This document shows positions 26,453 through 36,256 of a DNA stretch of 47,731 nucleotides, one piece after another. A program made the position numbers and the translations under genes. Source of the DNA: Planctomyces sp. (lineage in GTDB: Bacteria; Planctomycetota; Planctomycetia; Planctomycetales; Planctomycetaceae); assembly GCA_027483405.1 (NCBI GenBank), contig JAIXUU010000415.1, positions 1-47,731 of the forward strand, given 5' to 3'. Each line of letters begins with the position of its first letter. Position 1 is the stretch's first letter. The notes beneath the pieces were generated by a model, which was not told the origin of the DNA, ran no database searches, and saw only the letters and a list, made by a program, of their open reading frames with translations.

Positions 26453-27490
26453 CTACACCGCGACGGCTGCTGGTTTGGAGTATTTTCGGTCAGCCGGGAT
26501 TTCTTCGAGCAGCATGTCGATCAAACGATCGCTGTTGATATCCGCAGCTTGAGCAGCATAGTTCGGTGCAATTCGATGACGCAAAGCGCCCCGTGCGATC
26601 GCCTGAACATCAGCCGTGGTCGCATGATATCGACCGTAAAGGACGGCTCTGGCTTTAGCACATGTGACTAAAGTAATCACACCGCGAGGGCCGGCACCCC
26701 AATTGACCCACTTATTGACAAACTCGCGAGCTTCTTTGGAATTGGGCCGGGAACCGCGAACGAGAGCCCAGGCATATCCCAGCACCTGATCGCTGACGGG
26801 AACTCTCGTGACGAGTTTCTGAAACTCAACAATATCGGCGGCAGTCATGACAGGTTCGATGGTGCCCATTTCACCCGAAGTGACTCTCCGGGCGACTTCC
26901 CATTCGTCGGCAGCGGACGGATAATCAACGCGGATATGCAGCAGGAAGCGGTCCAGCTGTGCTTCCGGTAAAGGATAGGTGCCTTCCTGTTCAAGCGGAT
27001 TTTGAGTGGCCAGGACAAAGAACGGATTTGGCAGTTTGTGGACTTTTCCACCGGCAGAAACCTGCCGCTCCTGCATGGCTTCGAGCATCGCGGCCTGTGT
27101 TTTGGGAGGAGTTCGGTTGATTTCATCCGCAAGAATCATGTTGGCAAAGAGTGGACCGGGCAGAAATCGATACTCACGCTCGCGGGTCTGCAGATTTTCC
27201 TGAATGATGTCTGTCCCGGAGACATCACTGGGCATTAAATCGGGGGTGAACTGAATCCGCTTAAACGACAGATGCAGGGCCTGGGCTAACGAACTGACCA
27301 GCAGAGTTTTGGCGAGACCAGGCACCCCTTCCAGCAATGCATGCCCGCGTGCAAAGATAGCCACCAGCACCTGCTCAATGACATCCCCCTGCCCCACGAT
27401 TACTTTTGAAAGCTCATCACGAAGCTTGTTATACGACTGCTCACAGCGCTGTACGGTGGCAAGGTCGTCAGAGTTCTGGATCTCACTCAT
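26453..27490 (-). CDS. MoxR-family AAA+ ATPase
   Basis: This is a 345-aa ATPase. Walker A is GVPGLAKT and Walker B is MILADEINRTPPKTQAAMLEAMQE, followed by the sensor region VLATQNPLEQEGTYPLPEAQ. The C-terminal lid domain fits the MoxR proper subfamily. MoxR proteins form hexameric chaperone-like rings that help assemble or activate VWA-containing partners, and three VWA-type proteins are encoded in the same transcription unit. AAAGG precedes ATG 27490. It lies 77 nt after the giant coiled-coil gene and 41 nt before the DUF58 gene. Confidence 0.95.
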   Translation of the reverse strand: MSEIQNSDDLATVQRCEQSYNKLRDELSKVIVGQGDVIEQVLVAIFARGHALLEGVPGLAKTLLVSSLAQALHLSFKRIQFTPDLMPSDVSGTDIIQENLQTREREYRFLPGPLFANMILADEINRTPPKTQAAMLEAMQERQVSAGGKVHKLPNPFFVLATQNPLEQEGTYPLPEAQLDRFLLHIRVDYPSAADEWEVARRVTSGEMGTIEPVMTAADIVEFQKLVTRVPVSDQVLGYAWALVRGSRPNSKEAREFVNKWVNWGAGPRGVITLVTCAKARAVLYGRYHATTADVQAIARGALRHRIAPNYAAQAADINSDRLIDMLLEEIPADRKYSKPAAVAV

Positions 27491-27567
27491 GCGATAAGGC
27501 CTTTGATTCTGAATCCGACAATTCGGTGTTTGATGTAAGGCAAGTTAGGAAACTGTCAATGAGTCAA

Positions 27568-30500
27568 TCAGTCCTTGCTCTCGAAGTAGCGTTTCAGCTT
27601 TTCTTCGTAAGCCCGTGGTGCTTTCTGTTGACTGTTTGCTCGAATGGCATTTCTCAATTCGGGGGGAAGTTTGGCAAACCACGGCTGCTGTTCGACAGGT
27701 CTGGTTCCACCTGAACTGTCGCGCCCAGCCACTTTTCCTGCCTGAGTGGGAGGCACTTTATCAGCATCAGCGGGAACTTCTCCATTCGCCTTGAGGCCTT
27801 GATTCTCAGTACCCTCCCCCTGTTGTACCCCTTGAGCAGAAGTGGATTGTGCTGAACTGGCATTCGAAGCCTGGTTCGACATGGCTGCCGATTCAGGGCT
27901 GGGAGTTCCCGGAGCATCTCCCGTCGCTTCAGCCAGAGCACTCTGGCTGTCGTTCATCGCTCCCGTTTCAGAAGATGCCAGATCGGCGAGAGCGGCATTC
28001 AAAGCCTCCTGGGCTGCACTTCCCGCCATCATGCGGGCGGTGATTTCGGGCGAAGAAGGTACGAAATCACTTCCCAGATCATTCGGATAAGCACCTTCGG
28101 TTGAAGATTTCTCGGAGCCTTTTCCAGGAGCCCCCTGTGATTGAGCCTGGCTGGCTTTCCCGGAACTCTGGCCAGATGCCTGATTTGCGGGATCACTGTT
28201 CTCACTGGCAGAAGCTTGAGCGTTGCCAGCATCGGCAGCTTGACCAGCCGGTGAATTGTCCGAAGGAGAGGATGGCTGATTCGAAAGTTCGCCAGCAAGT
28301 TCTCCCGCTGATTTCAAAGCTTCCTTAAGTGCCGAATTCCCGACTGCCTGCTGTCCAGACAAGCGCGAGACCGCTTGACCAGTGGCCCGCTGGGCCTGGG
28401 CAAATTTTTGAGTGGCTTTGGCCAACTCAGCCGCGTTCATACCGGGTGCAGCAGAACCGTTCTCTGCCGCCTGTTGGGCCATTTCCCGCTGATCATTGAT
28501 CTGTTGGGCAGCCGCCTGTTGGGCTTTGGACTGGTCGGCAATGGCCTGAGCAATGGCGGCTTCCTGCCTGAGCTTCTGCTCAGCCGCAGCCAGATTCGCA
28601 GCAGCTCTCGCCAGGTCAGTTTCTACCTGATCCCGTGTTTGTGCCAAAGCTTTGGAATCAGTTGATGAAGGCGAATCTCCAGATGCTGCCTGAGTCATTG
28701 CTGTTTTCGACGAACTGGCTTGGCTTTTTGATGTTCCCGCAGCCTCCTGATCGGCTTTTGATGAGTTGGCTGCCTGCGCGCTGTCGCTGTTCGATGGATT
28801 GGATGGCGATGAATTGGCACCCGGTTGAGAGGTGTCTGTAGAAGCTGTTTGAGCAGATTTCTGGGGCAGGTTGGCGCTATCAGCGTTACCAGTACCCTGA
28901 GTCTGTGCCTCTGGGCTTACTCCCTTTGAGGCCATGCCTTGACGCGAAGCTTGTGAAGCAACTTCGTCACCTTCATTCGCAGCGTGTGCCAATGCTGCTG
29001 CAGCCGCTTCATCGATTTCAGCAGCTTTGGCAACCAGATCACCCGCCTGATCGGCTGTCCTGGCCAGTTGACTGGCCTGTTCTGCCATAGCCTGTTTGAG
29101 CGCCTGCTTCAACGAACTTTGAGCTGCTTGCAGTGCAGCTAAGGCTTCCTGCTGATTCTGGGAAGCGGTCGCTTGATCTCCCTCCTCAAGCTGACTGGCG
29201 GCTTTCTCTCCAGCAGTTTTCGCCTCTTGCAATTCCTGCAATGCCGCTTGGGGTGCAGCGTTCATTTTTTCGCCTGAATTGGCGGCTTTTTGCACGGCCT
29301 TTTGCGAAGCCTCAATAGCACGATTGGCCACCTGTTGATCCTGAACGTTACCTTTATTCCCTGCTGGATTTTTAGCTGCTGGATTTTCAGCAGCCTGATC
29401 ACGGGAGGCTTGTGCCTTCTGACGAGCGGTCTCTTGAGCCTTCTGCATCTGATCGCTGGCTTTTTGCTGTGCTTCAGCGGCCTGTATCGCTTTCGATGAT
29501 GCCAAGGCCTGTGCCGCAGCTTCCGCATTGGAAGCAGCCTGAGAGAGTTGTTCCTGCAGACCAGTTTCCATCGGAAGTTCTTTCGCGACACGACTGGCTG
29601 CCGCCTTGAGTTGATCAGCAATCTCCTGCTGTCTGGCAGCTTGTTCAACGCGATCTGCCGCGGAGAGAGCGGGAGCTGTCTCAGTTCCTGATTTCGAAGT
29701 TTCCTTACTTGCGGGATTAGCCTCGCTGGCTTTCTGCATGGCTTGCGAAAGTTGATTCAATTCCCGTTCGACGGCACTGGCTGTGGCAGCTTCTTTCGAA
29801 CCACTGGCTTTCAACTGAGCTTCAACGGCATCGCTGAGCAGTTCCTTAGCCTGAGCAATCTGCTCAACAAGATTGGAACGAGCTTCCATCTCCTGAGCGA
29901 GAACCTCTTCAGCTGCGGCTTTTACCTGAGCAGCTTCATCAGCAGCCTGTTCACTCAATTTCGCGAGAGCTTCTGCCTTTTTCTGTACGTCATCTCGTAA
30001 GGCGTTTGCCGCTTCTGCCAGTTTTTGTGCAGCGTCTTCAGCGGCCTGTCCCGCTTTCTCAAGTGATTCTTTACTGGAAGGATCGTTGGAGCTTTGATTC
30101 TTAGCCTCGTCGAATGCCTCAGTCGACTTCTGAGCAGCAGCCTGAGCTTGCATGAGTGCCGCTTGGGAAGCGACATCGGCCTCTTGCGTTGATTTCTCAA
30201 TCAACTTGGCGACATCGGCCACATCTTTCGCTCGTTCGGCCAGTTCTGTTGCAGCCTGCGCTGGCTGAGTTGGAGGAGTCTTTGCCAGATCTTGTGCTTT
30301 CGCTGCAATGGCCCGTTCTTCTGAGGCCGCCCGTTCCAGAATCTCGGCAGCGCGGGCGAGTTCTCCGATTTCCAGGGCAGAAGCTTTTCTTTCGGCAGCC
30401 GACTTTTCCCGCTTGATGGTCGCCTGCGCTAATTCGAGAGCACTTTTCGCTTCAGAGAGCTCTCCAGCGTTGAGTTCGTTCGCGGGTTTGGCGGCTGTAG

Positions 30501-31938
30501 CTGTTGTTTCGGCAGCCATTTCGATGGCGGCGTCAACATTGGGAGGTAACTGGCCGATCTCCTTGGCCTGCTGTGTTCTTTCTTTCGCCTGGGCTGCCGC
30601 TTCCACTGCACTTTCGGGAGTTGCAGCAGGAGCTTCCGCGACCTTTTCCAAGGCTGTGTCAATTCGCGATGCCGCTTCAGAGATCAGCTTTTCGGCCTGT
30701 TCGAGCCTGGCGACATCGGCTTTCAATTCAGCTGCCGCCTGATCGGTCGTTGAACTGGCGGCTTGACGAGTCAATTCGGCTTCAAGTGCCGACAGTCGTC
30801 CAATCACGGAGTTCTGTGAAGCGAGTGCAGAGTTTGTCTCATTTTCCAGCAGCTTGGCTGTGGCTTCAAAAGCAGCCTGTGCAGCCGCTTCGACGTGCTC
30901 CTGTGCCGTACGAGTTCCGGTGATCTCGCTGGAAAGTGCTGCCACCTTCTGCTGGAGAGCTGATTGCTGATTGACGATTGCTTCGGGAACTGGCTCGCCT
31001 TGATCAAGTTGAGCAACCTGATCCCGCAAAGCCTTTTCGGCTGCCAGCAACTCTCTGACTTTTTCAATCGTCTGTTGTTCGCGGGAGTCGAGAAGCCCTT
31101 GAGTTCGTTCGATCACACGCAACAAATCCTGCAGCCCTGCAATGACCAGAACCTGCTGATGACTGGCAACCGCATAATCTGCATCGCGAAGACTCTTTTC
31201 GGCCTGATCGAGATGCTTGCCCACCTGCTTTTCTGACAATAGCGCAATTCCAGCAGTTGCGCCCTCGCCAATTGTGCCCCCCCAATTGCGGACATCTGAA
31301 AGTGTCCCCACAAGTTGCACAAAGAGACCACTCACATCCCGCTGATCCTCGCGAGTACGAATGGCCAGGCTTTCTTGAAGAGTTTTCGATTCTTCGGGAA
31401 TGCGGACGGTCTGTTCCTGCACTGTGGTCTGATGTTTGATCAACCGCTTGACTTGCTCGGCCAGTTCCGCCGATTTGAGCCTGCGCAGAAGATTCTGCCG
31501 CTCGGCCGAGAGACGGATCACGATGTTGCGAATCGTTTGCCGGGCTTCGATAAAGCTGGCTTCCCGTTCTTCGGGATTTAGATCCTGAGCATCTGCCAAT
31601 TGCTGAACGACCTGTGCCATCTCGGTATCGACAAGATTACCGATGTTGCTGTGCATCACCTTGATGTCGCGATAGACCGAAATCTCCGTAAGGCCGTTTT
31701 CTTCGAGTTGTCGAAGTTGCACATCCAGGACGCTGGTTAACAGGTCGCGTGCCATGGCACGGGCACGCTGCTGATCATCCTGTTTTCGGCGCAGCATCGC
31801 GCCGTCAATCGCAGGCGGAGCAGCTAGAACCGGGCATACCGACCAGTCATCAACGACTCCGTTACTGGCCACAACCAGCAAGAGGCTCAAACCGTGACGA
31901 ACATAGACGCGATTGAACAGTGACTTCGACTCGTTCAC
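27568..31938 (-). CDS. Giant Ala/Gln/Ser-rich coiled-coil envelope protein, unknown function
   Basis: This is a 1456-aa protein. A hydrophobic segment near the N terminus (SLLLVVASNGVV) and an AAPP cleavage-like site suggest export. Residues about 60-470 look like ordinary long helices (RLSAERQNLLRRLKSAELAE, LLRVIERTQGLLDSREQQTI). From about 470 to 900 it is dominated by Ala, Glu, Gln and Lys coiled coil. From about 900 to 1400 it is mixed helix and Ser/Asn/Gln/Gly-rich low complexity, probably disordered. The last 40 residues are well ordered and rich in aromatics (PWFAKLPPELRNAIRANSQQ, then YEEKLKRYFES), a tail I associate with planctomycete DUF4175-type proteins. The start is GTG 31938, overlapping the previous stop by four bases, with GGAGG six bases upstream. 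I know no characterised homologue. Confidence 0.85.
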   Translation of the reverse strand: MNESKSLFNRVYVRHGLSLLLVVASNGVVDDWSVCPVLAAPPAIDGAMLRRKQDDQQRARAMARDLLTSVLDVQLRQLEENGLTEISVYRDIKVMHSNIGNLVDTEMAQVVQQLADAQDLNPEEREASFIEARQTIRNIVIRLSAERQNLLRRLKSAELAEQVKRLIKHQTTVQEQTVRIPEESKTLQESLAIRTREDQRDVSGLFVQLVGTLSDVRNWGGTIGEGATAGIALLSEKQVGKHLDQAEKSLRDADYAVASHQQVLVIAGLQDLLRVIERTQGLLDSREQQTIEKVRELLAAEKALRDQVAQLDQGEPVPEAIVNQQSALQQKVAALSSEITGTRTAQEHVEAAAQAAFEATAKLLENETNSALASQNSVIGRLSALEAELTRQAASSTTDQAAAELKADVARLEQAEKLISEAASRIDTALEKVAEAPAATPESAVEAAAQAKERTQQAKEIGQLPPNVDAAIEMAAETTATAAKPANELNAGELSEAKSALELAQATIKREKSAAERKASALEIGELARAAEILERAASEERAIAAKAQDLAKTPPTQPAQAATELAERAKDVADVAKLIEKSTQEADVASQAALMQAQAAAQKSTEAFDEAKNQSSNDPSSKESLEKAGQAAEDAAQKLAEAANALRDDVQKKAEALAKLSEQAADEAAQVKAAAEEVLAQEMEARSNLVEQIAQAKELLSDAVEAQLKASGSKEAATASAVERELNQLSQAMQKASEANPASKETSKSGTETAPALSAADRVEQAARQQEIADQLKAAASRVAKELPMETGLQEQLSQAASNAEAAAQALASSKAIQAAEAQQKASDQMQKAQETARQKAQASRDQAAENPAAKNPAGNKGNVQDQQVANRAIEASQKAVQKAANSGEKMNAAPQAALQELQEAKTAGEKAASQLEEGDQATASQNQQEALAALQAAQSSLKQALKQAMAEQASQLARTADQAGDLVAKAAEIDEAAAAALAHAANEGDEVASQASRQGMASKGVSPEAQTQGTGNADSANLPQKSAQTASTDTSQPGANSSPSNPSNSDSAQAANSSKADQEAAGTSKSQASSSKTAMTQAASGDSPSSTDSKALAQTRDQVETDLARAAANLAAAEQKLRQEAAIAQAIADQSKAQQAAAQQINDQREMAQQAAENGSAAPGMNAAELAKATQKFAQAQRATGQAVSRLSGQQAVGNSALKEALKSAGELAGELSNQPSSPSDNSPAGQAADAGNAQASASENSDPANQASGQSSGKASQAQSQGAPGKGSEKSSTEGAYPNDLGSDFVPSSPEITARMMAGSAAQEALNAALADLASSETGAMNDSQSALAEATGDAPGTPSPESAAMSNQASNASSAQSTSAQGVQQGEGTENQGLKANGEVPADADKVPPTQAGKVAGRDSSGGTRPVEQQPWFAKLPPELRNAIRANSQQKAPRAYEEKLKRYFESKD

Positions 31939-33770
31939 TTGGTACCTCCAATTCCCAGTTCGCGCTGGATAATGGCATCGAGTTGTCTGGCTGACTGCTG
32001 ATCGGTTTCGAGTAATCCGGCGAGAATGCCACTTTGATCAGTGACCTGAAATGTAAGTGGCTCACTGCGTCCAACCTGTGAACGGAGATTTCCCCGCTCG
32101 TCTTCAGCTTCGACGATGACACGCACTTCGTCACCTTTGGCCAGTCCCAAACTGGTGAGATCAAGAGCGGTCTGCCCTCTTTGCAAAGAATTCTGATCTT
32201 TCAGAAGGACAGGCTGTTTGATCGCGCGTTGTTGACCAGACTCTGTGGTAGCCGTCACGTGAAGTGAGACAGTTTTGAGAGCGTAATCATCAGTCGCCCC
32301 CCAGGTGATGACGGGTGACGCCTGCGGAAGAATCAGCTTGCTGATCGCCACTGCAGCGACACGCGGTGGTTTATCGAGTTTGATCCGCAGCATTCCCGTC
32401 ACAGGTTCGGCCAGTTTCAAACCATCAAGATCTTCGACATCCAATTGAAAGGTCAGATTTTCTTTCAGAGTATCCAGGGGTGAACCCGGCTCTGTCATCC
32501 AGTGCGTAAACCCTGTTGGTAGTGAACTTGAGGAACTCGACACCTGAGACTGTGAGGTGACTTTCGTAGAGTTCTTATCGACGGGTGAAAGATCAAAAGG
32601 TTGCCCATTGATCGTCATCGTCACTTTGCGTAAGGGCTTAACTGAAGAAATGTTGAGTGCCACTTTTGAGCCTTCGAGGACAGAAACCTGCAGCTGCCCT
32701 CGCGCTGGTGGACGATTGCCTTCTTTGAGACGGGTATATTCTGGTTGTTCGACAAGAACCGAAACCTCGACTACGGGGCGCATGATCAAGTCGATTATCA
32801 ATGGCTGGCTCTGGGCATCTCCGGCACGAACGATCCCTCGAACCGATTGTCGAAGTCCAGGAATGACGGCGCCATAAGTTTTCAGCTTATGATCAGCACT
32901 TTGGCTTATGGAAGCCTTGGCATCAGCAGGCTGGTGATTCTTCAGACCATCCGCTTTGAGTTCGACGATCAGGGATTCACCAGGAGCAGCCTGCATCTCC
33001 CAGGTAGCGATATGCGGATCTTCACCGGAAGTCTGCACTTCGATGGCAAGTGGTTCCCCTTCCACAATACGGAAGAGGCCTTGTTGATCAGCCGTTTTCC
33101 CATTAACGCGAATCCATTCGATCTGTGTGCGAGTCGGATAGCTCTCATGACTTAACAGGAGACGACTGAAAAAGACTCTCGTTGCCTGAGGAGCGAAGAC
33201 TGCCAGTCCGCTCCAGATCAGGAGTCCACATAAAGCTGCCAATAAACTGTTTCGAAGAGGTTGCCACGAAAATCCGTCAAAGACATTCAGTGAAGGAGTA
33301 AACTCATCGACATACTCGACGACAGCTCGCGCCAGTTCTCGTGAGCCATAACGCCGCTGAGCGGGGTTAGCAAATTGCAGAGCAGCGACCAGATCACTTT
33401 CGATCTCGTGCTGCTTTTCCACCTGCAATGCCAGAGATTCGAGATCTTCCCAATTCTTCCAGGCGGGAATGACGTAGCGAATCATCAGCGTAAGAAAAAG
33501 TGTGGCCACCACCAGACCTGAGACAAGTCTGGCAACCAACGACAAGCGGAAGGAATAGTCCACAGCAAAGAAAAACAGGCCCATCACTCCTGCCAAAGTG
33601 ATGAGATATAGGGTGGAACGCAGACCGCTGCGAAGCCACTTCCGGCTCTGCAAACGACGGAGTTCGTTCTTCAGCAAACTGAGTGGTGTTGCAGAATTTC
33701 TGACCGATGCCGACGGATTCAATTCGAGGATCGAATCTTCGCCAGAATGGGGAAAGGGAGTTGAACTCAT
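31935..33770 (-). CDS. Three-TM protein with periplasmic domain (DUF4175-like)
   Basis: This is a 611-aa membrane protein. Two helices lie near the N terminus (about 52-72 STLYLITLAGVMGLFFFAV and 78-100) and a third around 175-195 (LLAALCGLLIWSGLAVF). A long beta-rich segment of about 400 residues follows, presumably outside the membrane, with repeated immunoglobulin-like strand patterns (VEVSVLVEQPEYTRLKEGNR, ITWGATDDYALKTVSLHVT). The organisation matches the N-terminal part of DUF4175 proteins. The coiled-coil protein downstream carries the kind of C-terminal tail expected of that family. ATG 33770 overlaps the upstream stop by four bases, which fixes the start despite an open frame to 33836. 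Confidence 0.82.
   Translation of the reverse strand: MSSTPFPHSGEDSILELNPSASVRNSATPLSLLKNELRRLQSRKWLRSGLRSTLYLITLAGVMGLFFFAVDYSFRLSLVARLVSGLVVATLFLTLMIRYVIPAWKNWEDLESLALQVEKQHEIESDLVAALQFANPAQRRYGSRELARAVVEYVDEFTPSLNVFDGFSWQPLRNSLLAALCGLLIWSGLAVFAPQATRVFFSRLLLSHESYPTRTQIEWIRVNGKTADQQGLFRIVEGEPLAIEVQTSGEDPHIATWEMQAAPGESLIVELKADGLKNHQPADAKASISQSADHKLKTYGAVIPGLRQSVRGIVRAGDAQSQPLIIDLIMRPVVEVSVLVEQPEYTRLKEGNRPPARGQLQVSVLEGSKVALNISSVKPLRKVTMTINGQPFDLSPVDKNSTKVTSQSQVSSSSSSLPTGFTHWMTEPGSPLDTLKENLTFQLDVEDLDGLKLAEPVTGMLRIKLDKPPRVAAVAISKLILPQASPVITWGATDDYALKTVSLHVTATTESGQQRAIKQPVLLKDQNSLQRGQTALDLTSLGLAKGDEVRVIVEAEDERGNLRSQVGRSEPLTFQVTDQSGILAGLLETDQQSARQLDAIIQRELGIGGTK
31945..31950 (-). promoter_or_regulatory. 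Ribosome-binding site of the giant coiled-coil gene
   Basis: TGGAGG on the minus strand, six bases before GTG 31938, lies within the end of the upstream gene. It supports the unusual GTG start and the GTGA overlap. Confidence 0.8.
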
Positions 33771-36256
33771 GGCAGGTTCACTCCTTTTCTGATGGCCCAT
33801 TCGAGGCTGAGTAAAGTCACAATCAAGCCCAGGCAAAGCCAGGTGGCCCAGATCGGAAGAATCACAACCTGTTGAGCCTGGAATTGCGGCGCTCTGATTT
33901 CTTGAGCCAGCTGATCGAGTTCATTCAATTCGCAGGCTTTGCCACCGGTTTCTGTTGCCAGAGAGATCTGGAGTGCGCTGTTCCTGACGGCTGAACGTCT
34001 TTCGGCAGATGAAGAAGCCACATGAAATGAGGTCGAAACTGATTGTTTTTCAATGGGGTCGAAGATCGTTAACTGATGTTCTCCCCCTTGTGTGACCTGC
34101 AGCCTCGTTTCAAAGACACCTGGCTTCAAGGCCGGGATCAATAGCTGCTGAGGCTCCAGCCCGGGCGTTTCCAGATTACTCAATTCGGAACTCAATCGAC
34201 CATCAGGGATCTGATCTGCCCCAAGAGGATTGAAGTTCTGATCGTAGGCTTCGACAGTCACAACAATCTTTTCATCGGCGCGATAGCGGGATTTATCAGT
34301 CCGCACGACGAATCGTTTCTGGTTTCCGACAGCATGACTTAGCCCTAAACGGTGAATGAGTTGTCCCCAGAATTGGCGGTAATAAGACTCACCATAGAGA
34401 CGGCGCAGCCGCCACATTTCGTTATGGGCAATGTAAATCACTTCGCCCCGGCCATATTTGCGAATAGCGATTAAAGGCTGATGGGTCTTTCCATCCGCAC
34501 ACAGGGCCGTGGGGTGTTCTGCCAAAACCGTTGTCGAGCGTGGTTCGACTCTCAGAACAGGCTGATACCAGGGCACTTTTCCCAGATTTGCCCACGCCCG
34601 GCGATCTTCTTCGGCCGTTTGTCCTAATCGCATGAAGTCGAACTGACTGGCCAGTGGTGTCAGTTTCATCGCGAACTCCTCGCGATCATCAAGACGTCCA
34701 TCGGGATCGACGACCACGGGGAGCATGTCGGCCAAGGGTGTTTGAGCCAGTTCGCCGGGACCGAAGCGAGGCCCGGCCATCACGACCAGACCACCTCCAA
34801 ATTGACCTACAAATTCTCGTGTCAATTCGCAGAAGCGACTGGTCAGCGAGGCTGCCGGCATATCACCGAGAAAAATCACATCCGTTTGAAAGAACTCATT
34901 GCGAGGAAGCGTGAGGGACGGCAGAAAGAGATCATTGGTCTCGCGAACGACAGGATCGGCCGAGCGAAGATAAGTACGAAATCCCCGCATCCCCACGAGA
35001 CGGTCTCGATGGAAGACCTCCTTGATAAACCGCCATTCCCAGGTGGGTTCGTACTCCACAAACAGCAGTCTAAGGAAATCATCGATAACGTTGACGTCTT
35101 TCGTGACTCGATTGTTTTCAATCACCGTCTCACCGGGGATCGCCTCGACTTCTGCAACGAAGACCATCCGTCCCGCCTGATCGGGCAAGTAAGGAAACTC
35201 CACGGGGAGACTCGCCGAAGAAAGGCGAATCTGTTGTGACCCGATCAAACTGGGAGGAGTTTCGCCACTGGCAGGCTGCACACTCAACTTCACTTGAACC
35301 GTTTCGCCCTGGTTTTCGCGTTGCCTGACTGTCACAACGACCGTCGATGTTTCTGCCTTTTTCATAGTCGGAGGAACGAGCAAATCGACAGAAAGATCTC
35401 TCGCTGAAGTTGGCCCGACACCCACGGCATAGACAGGGACATTGAGCCGCCTGGCACTGGAAACGGCATTCGGGCCAGAGTTCTGATCAAAGTCACTGAC
35501 GACGACCAGCCCCGCCAGATGATCGGTCGAATATCTCCTCGCCAGATCGTCAATCGCTGCTCCGTGGGCAGAAACCTCGCCTTTCGTTTCCCACAACTTG
35601 AGTGAATTCAAGAGAAGGTTGACAGAGTCCTGTTCGTCGCTTTCGCCTGAACCCAGAAGGCCAGCGAGAGCCATGGAGTTCTGGACGGGAGTTGAGTCCT
35701 TCTTTTCCGCAGACAGGACACGAACACCCTGTTGATCGACCATGGAAAAGAGTCGAATACGAAACTTCTCAGCCAGTTCCTGAACAGCCTTTCCACCGTC
35801 CTTCTCCAAGGCCTGGCGGACTCGTTCAGATCGAGATAATAGTGGCTGAGGCGAAGAGGGAGAGGCGTCACCGGCGCCTGAGGCTTGGTTGACGGAAGGA
35901 TCTGGTTCCACCTCATTTTCGTCAGCAATTTCCATGCTTTCACTGCCATCCAGCAGCACCCAGAGCCATGGTTTGGGGTAACTGATAAACTTCAGTTCTA
36001 AAATCGGCTCTGCAAGAATGAGCACCAGCAATGCCAGGACGAGAGCACGAAACGCTGCCAATAAACCTCTGGTTTTCGACCACTTCCCGCCTTGAAAACA
36101 GAGATAATAGAGACCACTCAGCATGGCAGCGGCAGCCAGCAGGACGATGAGCAGCCAGCCATTGTCCTGCACCCAGGGAGCTGCGAAAGAGATCCTTCCG
36201 CCGGAAAGTTCGTTCAGATTATCGATCCCCAGAAGCTGTCCCAACCACTTCATCAT
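33767..36256 (-). CDS. VWA / glutamine-amidotransferase-like membrane protein
   Basis: This is an 829-aa protein with two N-terminal helices (GWLLIVLLAAAAMLSGLYYL; then a second around ALVLALLVLILAEPIL). Next comes a VWA-like domain with the metal-site motif LLDGSESM, and GLVVVSDFDQNSG. A second part (about 450-620) has the class I glutamine amidotransferase-like fold (FGGGLVVMAGPRFGPGELAQ), seen in Bat-associated proteins without a clear catalytic cysteine. The C terminus ends in a single helix (VVILPIWATWLCLGLIVTLL). The start is the first ATG of ATGATG at 36256, after GGAG, and overlaps the BatA stop. It probably exposes its VWA domain on the membrane as a partner for MoxR or DUF58. Confidence 0.85.
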   Translation of the reverse strand: MMKWLGQLLGIDNLNELSGGRISFAAPWVQDNGWLLIVLLAAAAMLSGLYYLCFQGGKWSKTRGLLAAFRALVLALLVLILAEPILELKFISYPKPWLWVLLDGSESMEIADENEVEPDPSVNQASGAGDASPSSPQPLLSRSERVRQALEKDGGKAVQELAEKFRIRLFSMVDQQGVRVLSAEKKDSTPVQNSMALAGLLGSGESDEQDSVNLLLNSLKLWETKGEVSAHGAAIDDLARRYSTDHLAGLVVVSDFDQNSGPNAVSSARRLNVPVYAVGVGPTSARDLSVDLLVPPTMKKAETSTVVVTVRQRENQGETVQVKLSVQPASGETPPSLIGSQQIRLSSASLPVEFPYLPDQAGRMVFVAEVEAIPGETVIENNRVTKDVNVIDDFLRLLFVEYEPTWEWRFIKEVFHRDRLVGMRGFRTYLRSADPVVRETNDLFLPSLTLPRNEFFQTDVIFLGDMPAASLTSRFCELTREFVGQFGGGLVVMAGPRFGPGELAQTPLADMLPVVVDPDGRLDDREEFAMKLTPLASQFDFMRLGQTAEEDRRAWANLGKVPWYQPVLRVEPRSTTVLAEHPTALCADGKTHQPLIAIRKYGRGEVIYIAHNEMWRLRRLYGESYYRQFWGQLIHRLGLSHAVGNQKRFVVRTDKSRYRADEKIVVTVEAYDQNFNPLGADQIPDGRLSSELSNLETPGLEPQQLLIPALKPGVFETRLQVTQGGEHQLTIFDPIEKQSVSTSFHVASSSAERRSAVRNSALQISLATETGGKACELNELDQLAQEIRAPQFQAQQVVILPIWATWLCLGLIVTLLSLEWAIRKGVNLP

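Noticed and set aside
28375-30923. Several plus-strand frames of 60-144 aa antisense to the giant coiled-coil gene
   Set aside because: They arise because Ala/Gln/Ser codons of the coiled-coil gene read without stops on the other strand. Their translations are low-complexity and show no family.
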